A DNA stretch of 64,000 nucleotides. It comes from Elysia chlorotica. Taxonomy: Eukaryota > Mollusca > Gastropoda > Plakobranchidae. The position numbers and the translations under genes are program-made. Positions within the stretch are counted from its first letter, which is position 1; each line of letters begins with the position of its first letter. Positions 49,431 to 60,640 of the stretch are shown in pieces. The stretch is from the NCBI GenBank assembly GCA_003991915.1, contig RQTK01000511.1, positions 238,332 through 302,331 of the forward strand, in the 5' to 3' direction. The notes under the pieces are model-generated. The model did not search any database. It was not told the DNA's origin and worked only from the letters and a program-made list of their open reading frames with translations.

Positions 49431-52400
49431 GGGACAGGTATGATTTCTGATGTTTTCCACACTGTTGGTATTGTGTGTGTTTGCAATGACATATTGAAAA
49501 TATATTTTTAAACCCACAGGTTCAGTGCCGAACAGAGGCCGTGGAGGGCTGGGCTACAGGGGGCGAGGGGGGAGGGGAGGGGGCTCTGACTGGAAACCTG
49601 GCTCTGACGGTGGGCAGAGAGGCGGGCGCGGTGGGTTCAGGGGCAGGTCAGTGGCACATTGGACATTGCAGAGTTTCTGTTGTTGTTTCGTTTTGGTTTT
49701 AATAAGAAATTCCAAATATTAATTTTAAATAATATGGATAAACCTCAATCTCCATAAATTTTTAACAAAATCTTTTGTGCACAGCTTATTGGATTTTCTT
49801 TGAATATGTTCAATTTAAATGTCATCCACAATTATTACTATCATTATTAATAATATTTATTATTGTTATTTTTTTTATTTTTATTATCATTATTATTATC
49901 ATTATTATTATTATTTTTATTATTATTATTATTATTATTGTTATTATTATTATTATTATAACCATCATTATTATCTTGCACTGTTCATTTTCAACACCGA
50001 TGTAAACCCATACCAATAAATTACACCAAAACGACGAAACAAAGAACCATAGCAATATTGGCAACTCACAATCAAGTCTTTGGTCCTGTTCAACCATTTC
50101 TGACTCTGTGATAAATCTATATTAATTTTTAATAAGATCAATGTGTTTAAAATATCCTCGTTTCTTAAGTTTTAATAACGTCTTTTTATGGAATTGTGTA
50201 TTTAAATGCTTCTACATGACTCTATATCATATTGAACAATTTGGTGATTATGCTTAAAATGTTGTTAAGCGCTTTGAGCTTTGCGAAGGGAAAGCGCTCA
50301 ATAAATAAATAAATATTATTATTATATTATTATTCAGAAAGATGCAGACATCTTTGCTCAGGTTTTCCTTTCTTCCAGTATACAATGATTTTTAGAGTGA
50401 AGTTTCCAAATGTATTATGTCCTTAAGTATTTGTACTGGCCTCCCTAATACCTTTGATTAGGGATGAGGAGTTGGGGTTTGCAAGTGTGGGTTGTCATGG
50501 TTTTGTTTTCCTCTTGTTTCAGGGGTCGTGGTGAGGTCCGCGGTCGAGGTAGCTTGGATCAAGGTAAAGTTAAATCTTATCTTCTTATCTCTCTTCTTTG
50601 TTATAGTTGGCGACAGCTGTGTCCCATTGTTTATACTAATTTAACTTTATTACTCCAAGCTCAAAGGTCAACAAAATAAAGCATTGTGATATTTTATTTC
50701 ATGAAGCTCTGTCTATGTGGCTTAAGGATTTATACACAGCCAAAAAAGTAATCTAATGCTATTGTGATGACTACTTTATATCCTTCTCTTATTAATTCAA
50801 AATCAGTAAGTTGTTTTTTTTTTTTTGTAAGATTTATATAGTATTTGATGCAATTTCATATTCAAATCAGACCTGAAGAAAGTGAGAGGAATTTTTCTTT
50901 ACAAATGACACATAATTAAAGGATTTAAAAAAAGATTTCAACAAGATTGTGAAAACTTACACTGGATTGATATATTTGCAGCCTAATTTTGTTGCTACTA
51001 ATGATTTATTTCATCATTAATAACAATTATGTTAATATTTTTTAATAATAAAGCATGGTGTTAAATTATTCTTAACTACCTGAGTGAAATACAGTTACAG
51101 ATTTTGCATATTTTGAGGGGGTTATATCTTGAAAGCGGTCCAGTTTAGTCAGATGTTAGGGTTTTTTGTAGTGTTTGAAGGGATTCCGTGGGTGTTTTTT
51201 TTAAAGAGAGCTATATTAAGATTAATCAAAGCCATTTAATAATTGGAAAGTTTTCAGTTGCATGAAATTTGTGGAATTCCGAGTGTAATTGTTGAAACTT
51301 GGATATGTTAAAAACAAATCATAACCTAAATGTGGTTCCGTCGTGACTCTGATTTTCATTTAATTTAAAAGTTCATCTTTCAATGATTTTGATAAGTATA
51401 ATATACCATATATGTGAAGCAACATGGGTGAATCAGGCACAAGTTGGAAAATGGACTTTTTGAATCATTAATAGTGTGTTAAGAGGCATCAAATGTACTT
51501 TAAGAGGTTGAAAAAAAATATACCTCAGTCATTTCCATAGCCAAAAAAAATTAATTTATTTTTTAATCTGGAAATGAAAAGGGTCAAGATAGAGTAGTTT
51601 TACTATGTTCAGAGGGCTCTAGCTCAAAACTTGTAATAGCTGCTTGTGCCTGATTCACCCTGGTTGCCTCACATATATTTTTGACAAAAAAGAAAAGATT
51701 TATCAAGCATCAGTGGGATTGTTTTATAGTTTAAATAAAAGTCAGTGAAAAAAATCTCTGTTTTGACAAACTATTTAATGAACGAAATTCTCTTATCAGT
51801 GACATTGACTAATATTAGTAATAATTTTTTCAATAGGCTTAACTGGACAGCTTTTAAGAGATAGATTCATATGTGAGGCTCACATTTCTAACTTTAACAT
51901 GTGCGGTAGACTTGGGTGAGGTAAAGTGCTCTGGCTCTAGCTCTTGACTTTCTGCCTTAAGGTGTCAAGCGGCAAGCTTTCCAACCAGACGACGGTTTCT
52001 ACCGGCCAGAAGGACCCCCTATGTTCAAGCGACCCAGATTCTGATAGCGTGCAACTCCGCACTCTCCAGTTGTTTCCCTTATGTTGTTTTTGGTTTGCTT
52101 CATTTTATAGCAGTCTTGATGATGAAATCTTACTTTAGTTGTTTGTTTCATCTGTTGACGCTTTTGTAAATTTGCAGAACTGTTTGTAATGTAATATGAA
52201 TGACAATTTCCTGCAAGTGCTCAGCTACTTTTAGTGAAAAATGTTTAAGGCAATCATCAATGGATACATGCTTTGTACAAAAATTTTCATTGATACTTTT
52301 ATTATAATGATGCTTTTGATTTTTATGTTCTCTAATACTGCTGTATATTTATTTCAAGTGTAAATATTATTTAAAGAAAGTTGGTATTTTCAGTATTTTA

Positions 52401-53915
52401 ACCTGTTGTTTTTAAAACAAACTTTTTCTAGGGCATCCTTGTTAAGAGGGCCCTGAGATTGTTGCAACCTTCAACAAGGAATGTGTTTTTACCTAGATTT
52501 ATATGATGTAGTTTGGAATATGTGAGCTCTGCTTCAGACATCAGTTTGCTCACCAAGCAAAAGCCTCAGCAGACGACTGAGTAATACTTTACAGTGCAAA
52601 ATTTCTAGTGTTTTAACTAGAACGTAAAGTGCACAATCAGAAAATATTTTTAAAGTGACACGATGATGTTTCTGCTTGAATGAGTAATGATGAAATCGCC
52701 TTGCCTATAGAGGATTTTATTTTTAATTGGAATGGGAGATTTTATAAGATAGAAAAATTCGCCTTTCAGAAAATGATTCTCCTGGCAAGAAAGTTGTGAA
52801 GTCAATAAAAACTCTAGTCATGACTTTAATGATTTTATGCCCTGTTTGTTTTAGTGATTTTCACAGAGTAAATTTTGATTGACTTGAAATGAAAGTTGAA
52901 TTTGAAAGCTACGGTTGAAGTTTGTATAAGTGGTTTGAAAGTGTCACTAAAAAGGCCATTGTCACTCCGAGGATGGAATGGTGGTGAAAAGTGTGTTCTG
53001 ATCTTTCAATACTACTGTCAGCATATTGTTGTAAAAAAAGAAATATGATAATAATAAACTGGGATATTCGGGTAGAGAGAGCAGGGGCAAAGACGTGTCT
53101 CTCTAGTTGTTTTACGATGTTGGGAAGCTGCATTGAATCTCAAAATTCTGCCCTGTTGGAAATGTGTTTCCTTCTGGATGTTTGATATAGCTTGTAACTC
53201 AGTGACTTAAGACAACTTTTGTTCTATTGATTTTCATCACACATGTTGTTGGGATCTTGTGTGGTCTCATTCACAGTTTAGAGAGAACTTTGGTTTATTT
53301 CTTGTTTTGTTTTGGTTTCTTGTTTGTTATTTTCATTTCTAAGTTGCTCAAATATTTTACTATCCATGGTTTCAGCAATAGCATGTTCAACGTGATTGGT
53401 TTTTTATAGATTTTTTTTCTACAAATGAAATGAAAATAATCCTAAAACCTGTGAAAGGGAAAGACAGATTTATGTGCTGTGGCAGTTAGCGTAAGAAATT
53501 TAAAATTAAGTTAAATTAGGTGGGTATGGCAGTCTTGTATATTTTGTATTTTAGAGAAAGTAATCATCTTTTTTATTTCAATTGTTTTTTTATTTTTAAT
53601 TTATGATGGAAAAAACACATCCTAAGATAATACTAGCAGGAGCTACCTGTACAAATATGTAGAAAGCTCCCTATCTTTTATTCGCCGATTCGGGGTTTTT
53701 AAGAATAAAGTTGTTTTAATGAAATAGCATCTCATATTTTTTACTACACAGTGTTTTCTGAGATTTTTATGTATTTGCAAATTGTATAAATGTTTAACAA
53801 ATTATATAATGTAATACTTCAACAAATTTGGAAACAGCTCCATGATTTGAATTACCACAAATGTTTTTTTTTATTATAAAGAAATAAAGAAGAAAGGTGG
53901 ACATGAAAACTCTCA

Positions 53916-53983
<68 letters not shown>

Positions 53984-54908
53984 TCTTCTCTTTTGTCTGT
54001 CACTCTATCCAATATAGATAGTTAAAATTAACTGTAAAGGAACTTTTAAAGACTAATCTGAAATATATTCATCCAATACAGATACAGACAATGCAAGTTT
54101 AAAAACATTTTACTCTTAATAACTGAGTCTTAATCATAATAGTTATTCAGATTTTAACATTTTTCTTTGTTCTCCCTTTAAACCTCAACTTTTCTATACT
54201 AGTATTATCTCATTTTTTTAAAAACTTTTCATCATTATCCTTAGTTAAGCATCAAATGTATTTTTCTCTTCAAATAGTAATGGTTATTCAATGATAAGAT
54301 AAAGCTTCTTTTCAATGCTAATCCTTAGGCAGATAAGTTGTAGCGCTGTAGATGAGTAGCTCTAAATTAAAATCAATCACATTATTTAAAGTCAATTTAC
54401 TCACTTGTATTACTACTTTTCAAATCTAGCATTACAAAATACTTTTATTTAACTGACCTCAGGCAAATCAATATTTATTATTTTTTTTTTCTTTTTGCAA
54501 ATAGTATTGTAAGAATTCATATTCAATTTTAACTGACCTCAGGCAAATCAATATTTATTTTTTTTTTTTCTTTTTGCAAATAGTATTGTAAGAATTCATA
54601 TTCAATTTCTTTCCATTTTCGCAGCTAAGAAAGAAACATTTCTCTCCTACACGGACGAGGAATTGTTGAATCTTTTTTCCATTGAGCCGTCGAAAAGGTT
54701 TTGTTTTGACTTGGCTAATTACCGCACCCCCAGCGGCAGCTTGTATTGTTCATCCTGTGATGTGGCCATGACTGAAGAGCCGCAGTTTTTGTTGCATTTG
54801 GGCACCAGGAAACACCGCGACAAGGTGCTGGGCAAGAAGAAGAGACAGCCCAAGATGAGAGCCAGCGCAGCCCTCAAAGATACTATGACCATTGCCAGAC
54901 GTGACTAA
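38876..54908 (+). CDS. Multi-zinc-finger (JAZ/ZNF385-like) RGG-box protein, Y/Q-rich N-terminus
   Basis: Exons are 38876-40734, 47240-47370, 48275-48402, 49520-49646, 50523-50563, then either 51962-52044 or 54625-54908. The located exons encode 789 or 856 residues; the first exon is missing. In order there is a Tyr/Gln-rich low-complexity region (YQPQYQQTAQQLYQQ); Arg/Gly-rich patches; a Lys/Glu-rich helical stretch (about 40100-40320); and U1/matrin-type C2H2 fingers YLCKLCSVRI...MHYNGKNH, YCKICKVSF...MHYKGKNH and FECKICCVTV...HLNGARH. RGG boxes are at 49530-49640 and 50523-50560. Such fingers in ZNF346/ZNF385/ZFR bind double-stranded RNA. The prion-like N-terminus plus RGG suggests a nuclear or granule RNA-binding protein, which is an inference. 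No DZF domain is present, so it is not ZFR itself. I do not recognise the exact orthologue. Confidence 0.85.
42180..42310 (+). mobile_element. SINE fragment
   Basis: AGTGACAGAGCTTCTGGCTC and GACTAGTTTGAAACCGACGA resemble the tRNA-like head, followed by the body word CCCCTACTGGTTGGTTCAGC. The tail is absent. Confidence 0.5.
42479..43332. mobile_element. Nested MITE with CAGTCAAACCTG ends and GACCACCTGTC subterminal repeats
   Basis: Left CAGTCAAACCTGCTCAAGCG and right GACAGGTTTGACTG form the terminal inverted repeat, with TA on both sides. Several GCGACCACC/GACGACCACC words recur inside both ends (42500-42660 and 43250-43320). The centre carries a long CTT/TTC microsatellite. It has no ORF apart from homopolymer artefacts. 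Confidence 0.75.
42952..43170. repeat. (CTC)n and (TTC)n microsatellite
   Basis: CTC run at about 42985-43014 followed by about 150 bases of nearly pure TTC. Its six-frame products are poly-Ser, poly-Leu, poly-Phe and poly-Lys and are not genes. Confidence 0.98.
43680..43775 (+). mobile_element. SINE-like fragment
   Basis: GGGCTCTAGACACACAAGCT and GAGATTTGGTCCTCTCC loosely resemble the SINE head, and are followed by GGACTTAGGATTAAAAGC. It is a weak match. Confidence 0.25.
44340..44405 (-). mobile_element. 3' end of a LINE, reverse orientation
   Basis: On the minus strand the sequence from GGTCCACTGATGTGGATGTT to CGTTAATCAAAATACCGATG is identical over about 55 bases to the 3' end of the LINE fragment at 62195-62640. 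A (GATGAT)-type tail follows. Only this end is present. Confidence 0.85.
46060..46410. repeat. Dispersed repeat, copy A
   Basis: Shared words with copy B at 56657-56840 include GCAGATCTGAAAAWGC, ACAAAAACTTTGCACTCATA-like, AAGAGGTTTTTTTAAGGAAC, and GTCAACTCACTGCTCATATC. No coding capacity. Its class is not recognised. Confidence 0.6.
48440..48700 (+). mobile_element. tRNA-derived SINE, near-complete
   Basis: Head GGATGGTCCATGGTTAGAAT and GTCCATGGGTTCAATCACC (B-box-like), body CCCCTACTGGTTGGGTTTGT and GTATAATGTGATGCTGAGAC, tail GGGGCCCATCCACATAAAAG, then TTGGATGTTAAGCAACTCAA. It is followed directly by a second partial copy. Both lie just after the zinc-finger gene exon ending 48402. Confidence 0.7.
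48715..48960 (+). mobile_element. Second, partial SINE in tandem
   Basis: GGGTGGTCCATGGGTAGATG and TTTTTAGGTTGAATCCCCAC repeat the head of the copy at 48440, then GTGGGTGCCAGTTTAATATG repeats the body start. The rest diverges. Confidence 0.55.
49180..49255 (-). mobile_element. SINE or tRNA-like head fragment
   Basis: On the minus strand, GGTAGCTCAGTTGGTACAGT is a strong tRNA A-box, and GTCTCTGGTCGAACCCC is B-box-like. No intact tRNA cloverleaf follows, so I call it a SINE head and not a tRNA gene. Confidence 0.5.
49375..49434. repeat. (ATT)n microsatellite
   Basis: Nearly pure ATT run ending just before GGGACAGG, about 85 bases upstream of the RGG exon. Confidence 0.95.
49833..49972. repeat. 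(ATT)n microsatellite, impure
   Basis: ATT/ATC trinucleotide run with interruptions, in the intron after the RGG exon. Confidence 0.95.
50274..50334 (+). mobile_element. Retroelement tail with GCGCTTT hairpin and (ATT)n end
   Basis: TTAAGCGCTTTGAGCTTTGC followed by GAAGGGAAAGCGCTCAATAA and an ATT-rich tail. AAGCGCTTT and AAAGCGCT can pair. This is the widespread SINE/LINE 3' end of many molluscs and other invertebrates. The element body upstream (about 49985-50270) could not be assigned. Confidence 0.6.
51414..51672. mobile_element. MITE of the GTGAGGCAACC family, copy 3 (short)
   Basis: Left GTGAAGCAACATGGGTGAAT and right TTCACCCTGGTTGCCTCAC are inverted ends in a 259-base element. Both flanks read ATATAT, a likely target-site duplication. 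It lies about 290 bases before the short alternative last exon of the zinc-finger gene. Confidence 0.85.
51962..52044 (+). CDS. Short alternative last exon of the zinc-finger gene
   Basis: Acceptor CTGCCTTAAG at 51961, then 27 codons coding GVKRQAFQPDDGFYRPEG and ending FKRPRF, TGA at 52042-52044. The basic KRPR tail could act as a nuclear localisation signal. The phase matches the donor at 50563. Poly(A) candidates AATAAA are at 52804-52809 and 53704-53709. Confidence 0.8.
53919..53981. repeat. (ATT)n microsatellite
   Basis: Pure ATT run. Confidence 0.97.
54451..54608. repeat. Near-perfect direct repeat of about 77 bases before the long last exon
   Basis: The block from AACTGACCTCAGGCAAATCA through TTTTTGCAAATAGTATTGTA to AGAATTCATATTCAATTT occurs twice in a row and differs only in the T run. 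The second copy ends about 16 bases before the splice acceptor at 54624. Confidence 0.92.
54625..54908 (+). CDS. Long alternative last exon adding a fourth zinc finger
   Basis: Acceptor TTTTCGCAG at 54624, then 94 codons ending TIARRD and TAA. It contains LYCSSCDVAMTEEPQFLLHL...HRDKV, a fourth U1/matrin-type finger (C-x2-C, H-x5-H), then a basic tail KKKRQPKMR. Its phase (one base carried in) also matches the donor at 50563, so it can replace the exon at 51962. Poly(A) candidates are at 55490-55495 and 56569-56574. It could also be a 3' exon of a separate neighbouring gene, but the phase and the finger type argue against that. Confidence 0.78.
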
Positions 54909-56656
54909 AAGCTGAAATATTTTGGTTGTTAGGATAGAAATTTGTTTAGTTCACCATTAGGCATATGTACGGTTCACATTGCAAGGATTATGAGAATTTA
55001 CATAAAATGCGAATGAAACCGGACAAATGAAGTCGTTAAAATTTTTTAAGGGGATTTGTACATTGTATTCTTGCATAAAGGACAGATCGTGCTGGGCTCT
55101 TTAACATAATTTCTCTCTTCTTCTGAAGTTCTTTAACCCTTTGAGCCCTGACGTCTTGGCAGTATCTTGATTCTATACCTAGCCTCCTGAGCTGAAAATG
55201 GTTTCTAGGCCCACAATGTCTCTCGATCATTTATGTAGTCACTGGTGTATCACTGTCTTGTTCTTAGCCCATTCTGGACCTAGATCTACATGTTTATTAG
55301 GCAGTGTTACGGTGCTCAGTAAAAAAAAAAAAAAAACTTCACCTTTAAAGCGGTGTCTCAGGCTCAAAGGGTTAACTGGTTATACTTATACCGGTAGTGT
55401 CTTGTTTGTGATTAGGAATAGAAAAATTGTTGAAGCACATACAATATATACAGCTTTGAAGTCATGAGTTGTTTTGGGTTTTTTCGCTTAATAAATTTAT
55501 GTCATAAGCACTAAATGGTTTACTCCATAAAGAAATAATTTACTGCAACTGTTCATAGTGAATCTGAATTTCTTTTTTCAGGTAAGATGCATGACTGGCC
55601 TTTGTTTTCTGCAAAGTTTTTATAAAATTTGCTGGGTTTAATTTTTTTTTCCCTCAGTGATTAATACGAATATAAAGTAGTACACCTTGATGGGGTTAAT
55701 CTTTATTTTTCTGTTTCAGGTTTCACTAATCATTTTTACAGGTTTGGTTTCTACTAATATTGCAGTTTTCCACTCCATTTTCATCTTTGTATTGTTTTAT
55801 CATCATTTTTTCCCTTCCTTTTTTGGTATAATTCTTTGTTCCAAGCTGTAGTGTACTTTAGCTACATTCCTGACTGTCTTTCCTTTTCCTTCCTAACCCT
55901 GCAATGATCAAAAACATTTCAGTCCCTGGTGTGAGCCATGATCTGGCCATAATCGTTCCTCAAAAACAATTTCTGTGAAACCTTTTTTTTATTTTTTTTC
56001 TGTCCAACATGATGTGAGATTAAAAATTAAGACATCATTTCATACACGTGTATTTTTGTTTTCTCATTACACAGTTATTTGTTAGTTTAGTAAAATAAGA
56101 ATTGACAAGGACGTAAAAAAGCAGATTTTGTTTTCTCCTAATCCTGCTGCTCTAAATCTACTTGATTTTTTTTTCATTAGTTGTTGACACGGTTATGTTT
56201 TGAAAACTTTAACGTATAAACTGTATCTTTTTAATGATACCAAGACTTAAAAAAAAACAATTTTATGATAATTCAAATAATGTTGCTGTTTCCACACACT
56301 GTGAGTGTAAATGAAATGATATAAAATAATTTATAATAAATTATTACATGTATGTTCCTTTTTATACCAGATACATGTTATGAAACAAATATGTTTTTGA
56401 AAGTCTCAGAAATAATTTAATGTGCAAATGTAGGAAATTGTACATGAATGTATTGTCTTCTTCATGCATACTGCCATTTTGTTTCCATAATATTAAGTTT
56501 TTGTTTTTCACCAATTCTTTTTTCCTATTTTTTGTTGAAGTCAAGAGATATTTGTTATGAATTTGTTGAATAAAGTCACCAATCTAATTTTTTTCTTCGA
56601 CTTTGTTTTCCAATTCCATATATGGATTTACTTATGCTTCATTTTTCTAAGCCTTG

Positions 56657-56840
56657 CTATGCACAAATCTGAAAATGCGAAAGAACTTATATAATACATG
56701 TAATTATTATTGGCTTGTGCCGCACATGACAAAAACTTGGCACCAAAGAGTTTTTCTGAAGGAACTTTCGTGGTTTGTCAACTGCACTCACTGCTCACAT
56801 CTGCACATATATATGTGCAAAAATTTTGTTTTCAGAATTG
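56657..56840. repeat. Dispersed repeat, copy B
   Basis: GCACAAATCTGAAAATGCG, GACAAAAACTTGGCACCAAA, GAGTTTTTCTGAAGGAACTT and GTCAACTGCACTCACTGCTC correspond in order to words in copy A at 46060-46410. Confidence 0.65.
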
Positions 56841-57887
56841 ATTCTGGGAATAATAATTGTATGATATAGCATCAGTTGTTTCCCTGGCACTCATCCTTAT
56901 GTTTACAGAATTTGATCCACAGGGACCATTATTTCCAACATTTACTCATTCTAATAGTCCTAAGCCTAGGTCGTACATTTCCATAAAAGTTATGTCCTAA
57001 TTTCATGGATTCATGTAATAATTTTGGAAACATTATAACTGATCACTATGAATGCAGAGCTATAAATTGTATCATCTGGCCATCTTCAAAGTTAAAGAGA
57101 AAAAGACATGGACGGTCGTAAACAAAGTATATAGGCCTTGATTGCACATGTATGTTGGTAGTATAAACACTTGCGGAGACCTCCAACTGTGGTAATGTCC
57201 TAGTCTACTGGGCGTTCTATGGAGTAGATTAATCGTTAAACTAAAGTATCTACCCAGTTTCGTGACTCTCATTTTATGAGGCAGCAGAAAAATAGGGAAA
57301 AGGAACCAAACCTATGGACTGGTAAGTTACTGTTTGTGCTTATGACAACTAAGAACCCACTCCACACACTGTGAAAACTAAGTAATGTTTGTCTTCTCGT
57401 TGGCTTCGAGCGCCTGCCAATGTGTCGCCGTCAGAATGTTATGAGTAAGAAACCCTCAATTACATGTACATAAGTAACAAAGCCTATGTGCTTGCCTCAA
57501 TAACCTGTTAGTCACTGTTAAGGCTTGTGACAATTGATCACCAGGAACCCACTTGACACTCTGCTCAGGTGAACGTCACTCCGATATATCCATTATGATG
57601 TATCCATAGCGACCCAATAGGTCTATCCATCAGGAGAGAGATGTGTGTGAGGAGGTTTAAAATATTTTTTTTTTAAACGCATTAAAGTATATATGGTTTA
57701 CGCCATTCATCATGACCATGATGAATATCAACATCGTTAGTCTTGTTCTTTATCACCATCAGCAGCAGCAGCAAGATAATCATCACCGTCACTGCCACAT
57801 TCATATTAAACATAAACACCACAATCACAATCATCAACATTACCTTGTCGTAGTTGTCACCAATATTATTAATAATTTAGCTTTTTT

Positions 57888-57985
57888 AATAATTAATTAT
57901 TACTACTACTACTGCTGCTGCTACTATTACTACTACTAATATTATTATTATTATTATTATTATTATTTTTATTATCATCATCATT
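57888..57985. repeat. (ACT)n/(ATT)n microsatellite
   Basis: TACTAC and GCTGCTG runs grading into pure ATT. The CATCAC-rich stretch before it (57710-57850) gives a His-rich frame that is not a gene. Confidence 0.9.
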
Positions 57986-60472
57986 TTTATTAGCACGTAT
58001 ATACATGGTTTGTTATCAACGCCATCCTCATTTATTTACCAAGACCATCACCCATTTATATCTTTCTCGTATAATGATCTGAACTTGAGAGTTAGTGTTC
58101 AGAGGCCTGTTTTCTTTATGTACACGTAAATATCAGAACGTGAAATGCATCATGCTTAATTTAAAATTCTCCTTTTTTTAGTAGAAAGTAGAAGTGGGAG
58201 TGGGGGGAAGGTCAGGATAACAGAAACTATAAAAATTAAAAATCATGTAGTATGGTTTTCAGTGATTGGGTCATTAATAAACACAAAAGATTTTAAAAAG
58301 TTAACTAGATACTTGCATCAGCATTTAACTTAAAAGTGTGTGCAGTCATTGATTCATGTATTGCAAAAATCTAGATGTAGATTTATGGAGAGAGAAAGAT
58401 GGATAGATAGATTACATAACTAGATTGACAGATAGATAGATAGATAGAGACAGAGAGAGAAAGTAGATAACAAGATTGCTACTTCACAAAAAAAAAATTT
58501 TTTCCATTAATAATTCCATATCATTTTCATCCTTATGTTACCCACAAAATGTTTTTGGTTTTAGATTGATGTTCTGAAATTTAATTTGTATATGATTCTA
58601 CCATAGACTGCATTAAATTAAACTAAAGACAACAGAAATTGAAAAAGAATGTAACAGCTACAGGCCAATAAAATTAATCTTTTCACAAAAAAATTTATTC
58701 ACAATTATATGAAAAAATATTAGCATGTATGAAATACATGTAATTGGAAAACAATAAACACTGGAATCAATTCCAATCCTCAAGTCATGTTTAGCTAGAG
58801 GAAAATCAGAATATTTTAATGCAACAATTATGTTACTAACAACATGTGCAAAACAGGTTCATAAATTAATCAAGAAAGACAAAATGATCTTTTACATACA
58901 AAAATATTTCACCCTATCTCAAAATGGATCATAACATTTAAACTGCCTATTGCAACAATGAAACATTCTGCCTAAGCCTATGAAATTCAGGTTGTTGTTT
59001 TTTTAATGGTTGACTTTGACGACAGACAAATGATCATATGTGCCCCATTTTGAAAATTGAAAATAGGCAGTTTAAGTTATGACTATAACTGATAAAATTT
59101 TGCCTGTAAACAAAACATACATTAAACAAAAGGAAGAAAAAAATACTTGCAAGTGAGCAATACATGTACTACATCTGTATACATTTTTGCCATAACTAAT
59201 TCACTTTACTTTTTTTTCAATAAAACATTTAACAAATTTTAACTTTTTTTAAATCAATTACTTCTATTCTGATAAAAGGAAGGAAGGGATTGAAACTAAA
59301 GATGCTTTTGTTTATTTTAAACTTGGGATAACTTCCATTGGACTGAACCTTGATTGCCAACCAAGGGGAGAAAAGGCAAACTAGAAAATTACATTGTGAT
59401 TAAAGGTATGGAATAGCTAGGTGCATTCCAATGAGGTTGTTTCCCTCTAATGCCCCATAAGTTCTTTTAATCGCTTTTACCCCATTAGTTCTTTTAATCA
59501 CTTTTTTCTCTTCCTGAATGAGGAAACACTTAAGCCAGAGGTTTCTGCGCAAGAACAACTTTTTCAAGCGATGACTGAATGAATATATTTTTGTTTTCAA
59601 CTAGACTAAAGATCATTAGAAAGATGCCCACCAAATTTTGACAAAATTAAAGACAAACAAGTACCTAATATATTCAACCTTAGAATTCTTTAATGTTTTC
59701 CAAAAATACATAATGCCACAACATAGAGATCAGAACGCACAATAGATTGTCTCTGTCAAAATTTGCTTTTCAATTAAGGATCAATTTCACAAGAATCTGT
59801 GAGCTTGAAAAGAAGTACAAAAAGGGCACTCAAAATATAACAAAAAATGAAAATGTGAATGACATAAAATTTATGAGGGGAGAAAAATAAACAAAACTAA
59901 AAAAAAAAAAAGTTAACTTTCCAACACTTAAAAATGTACAATTTTTCTTACAGCAGTTTAAGAATCTATTTAGATTTTCTGAACAAAATCAAAATTCTAG
60001 AGAAAAACAATAAGAAAAAGAAAACATAGGGCTAAATGCAAATCTTTCTTCCATACATTTGGACAATATATTATTATAACTTGCACATTCAGGCATTGAA
60101 CTTAAAGACATATTTTCTCTGGGGCAAAAATAAACCCATCAACATATTCATATAACATAGGGTAGGATGAGCATAATATGAACACTGCAATTTTATATTC
60201 AACCCTTTTCTAAAAAAAAACAGAAAAAAAAAAAACGCAACAAAGTGAACAACAAAATACCATGCATTTGAATATCTTCTGGCTAAGTTAACCATCATCT
60301 CTTTCCTACCACTCTGATTTTAATTCCTAATCACATGGTATCTATTAATCAAGAATCATCACCTATACCAAAACCAATGGTAAACATGTAGTGCTGTCTA
60401 ACCAAGACTCACAATGAGTAACACAGTTCATATCAATCCATGTCATGATTTCAAATAACAATCTTTCATTAT

Positions 60473-60477
<5 letters not shown>

Positions 60478-60537
<60 letters not shown>
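60478..60537. repeat. (CT)n microsatellite
   Basis: Pure TC dinucleotide run. Confidence 0.98.
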
Positions 60538-60540
<3 letters not shown>

Positions 60541-60640
60541 TAACTTTGTTTCTTTTTAGAAATGCCAGCTTAGTAAGCAAGCCAAACTTAATCAAATTTT
60601 CAAACATAGAAAATACAAAATAGGGATAAACCATGGGTTT

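Larger units (their letters stand above)
52045..54624. other. Interval between the two alternative last exons
   Basis: 3' UTR for the short form, intron for the long form. AT-rich, with an (ATT)n run at 53919-53981 and a direct repeat at its right end. No other exon was recognised. Confidence 0.5.
54909..60640. other. Gene-free interval downstream of the zinc-finger gene
   Basis: The left part is probable 3' UTR. It contains a dispersed repeat at 56657-56840, an (ATT)n region at about 57888-57985, GATA-type repeats at about 58400-58450 and an imperfect inverted repeat at about 58925-59090 (TTTAAACTGCCTATT and AATAGGCAGTTTAA). The right part, up to 60640, may be 3' UTR of the Pro/Gly-rich gene. 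I see no exon. Confidence 0.45.

Noticed and set aside
57710..57939. His-rich small protein
   Set aside because: It is CATCAC/ATT simple sequence with no splice or homology support.
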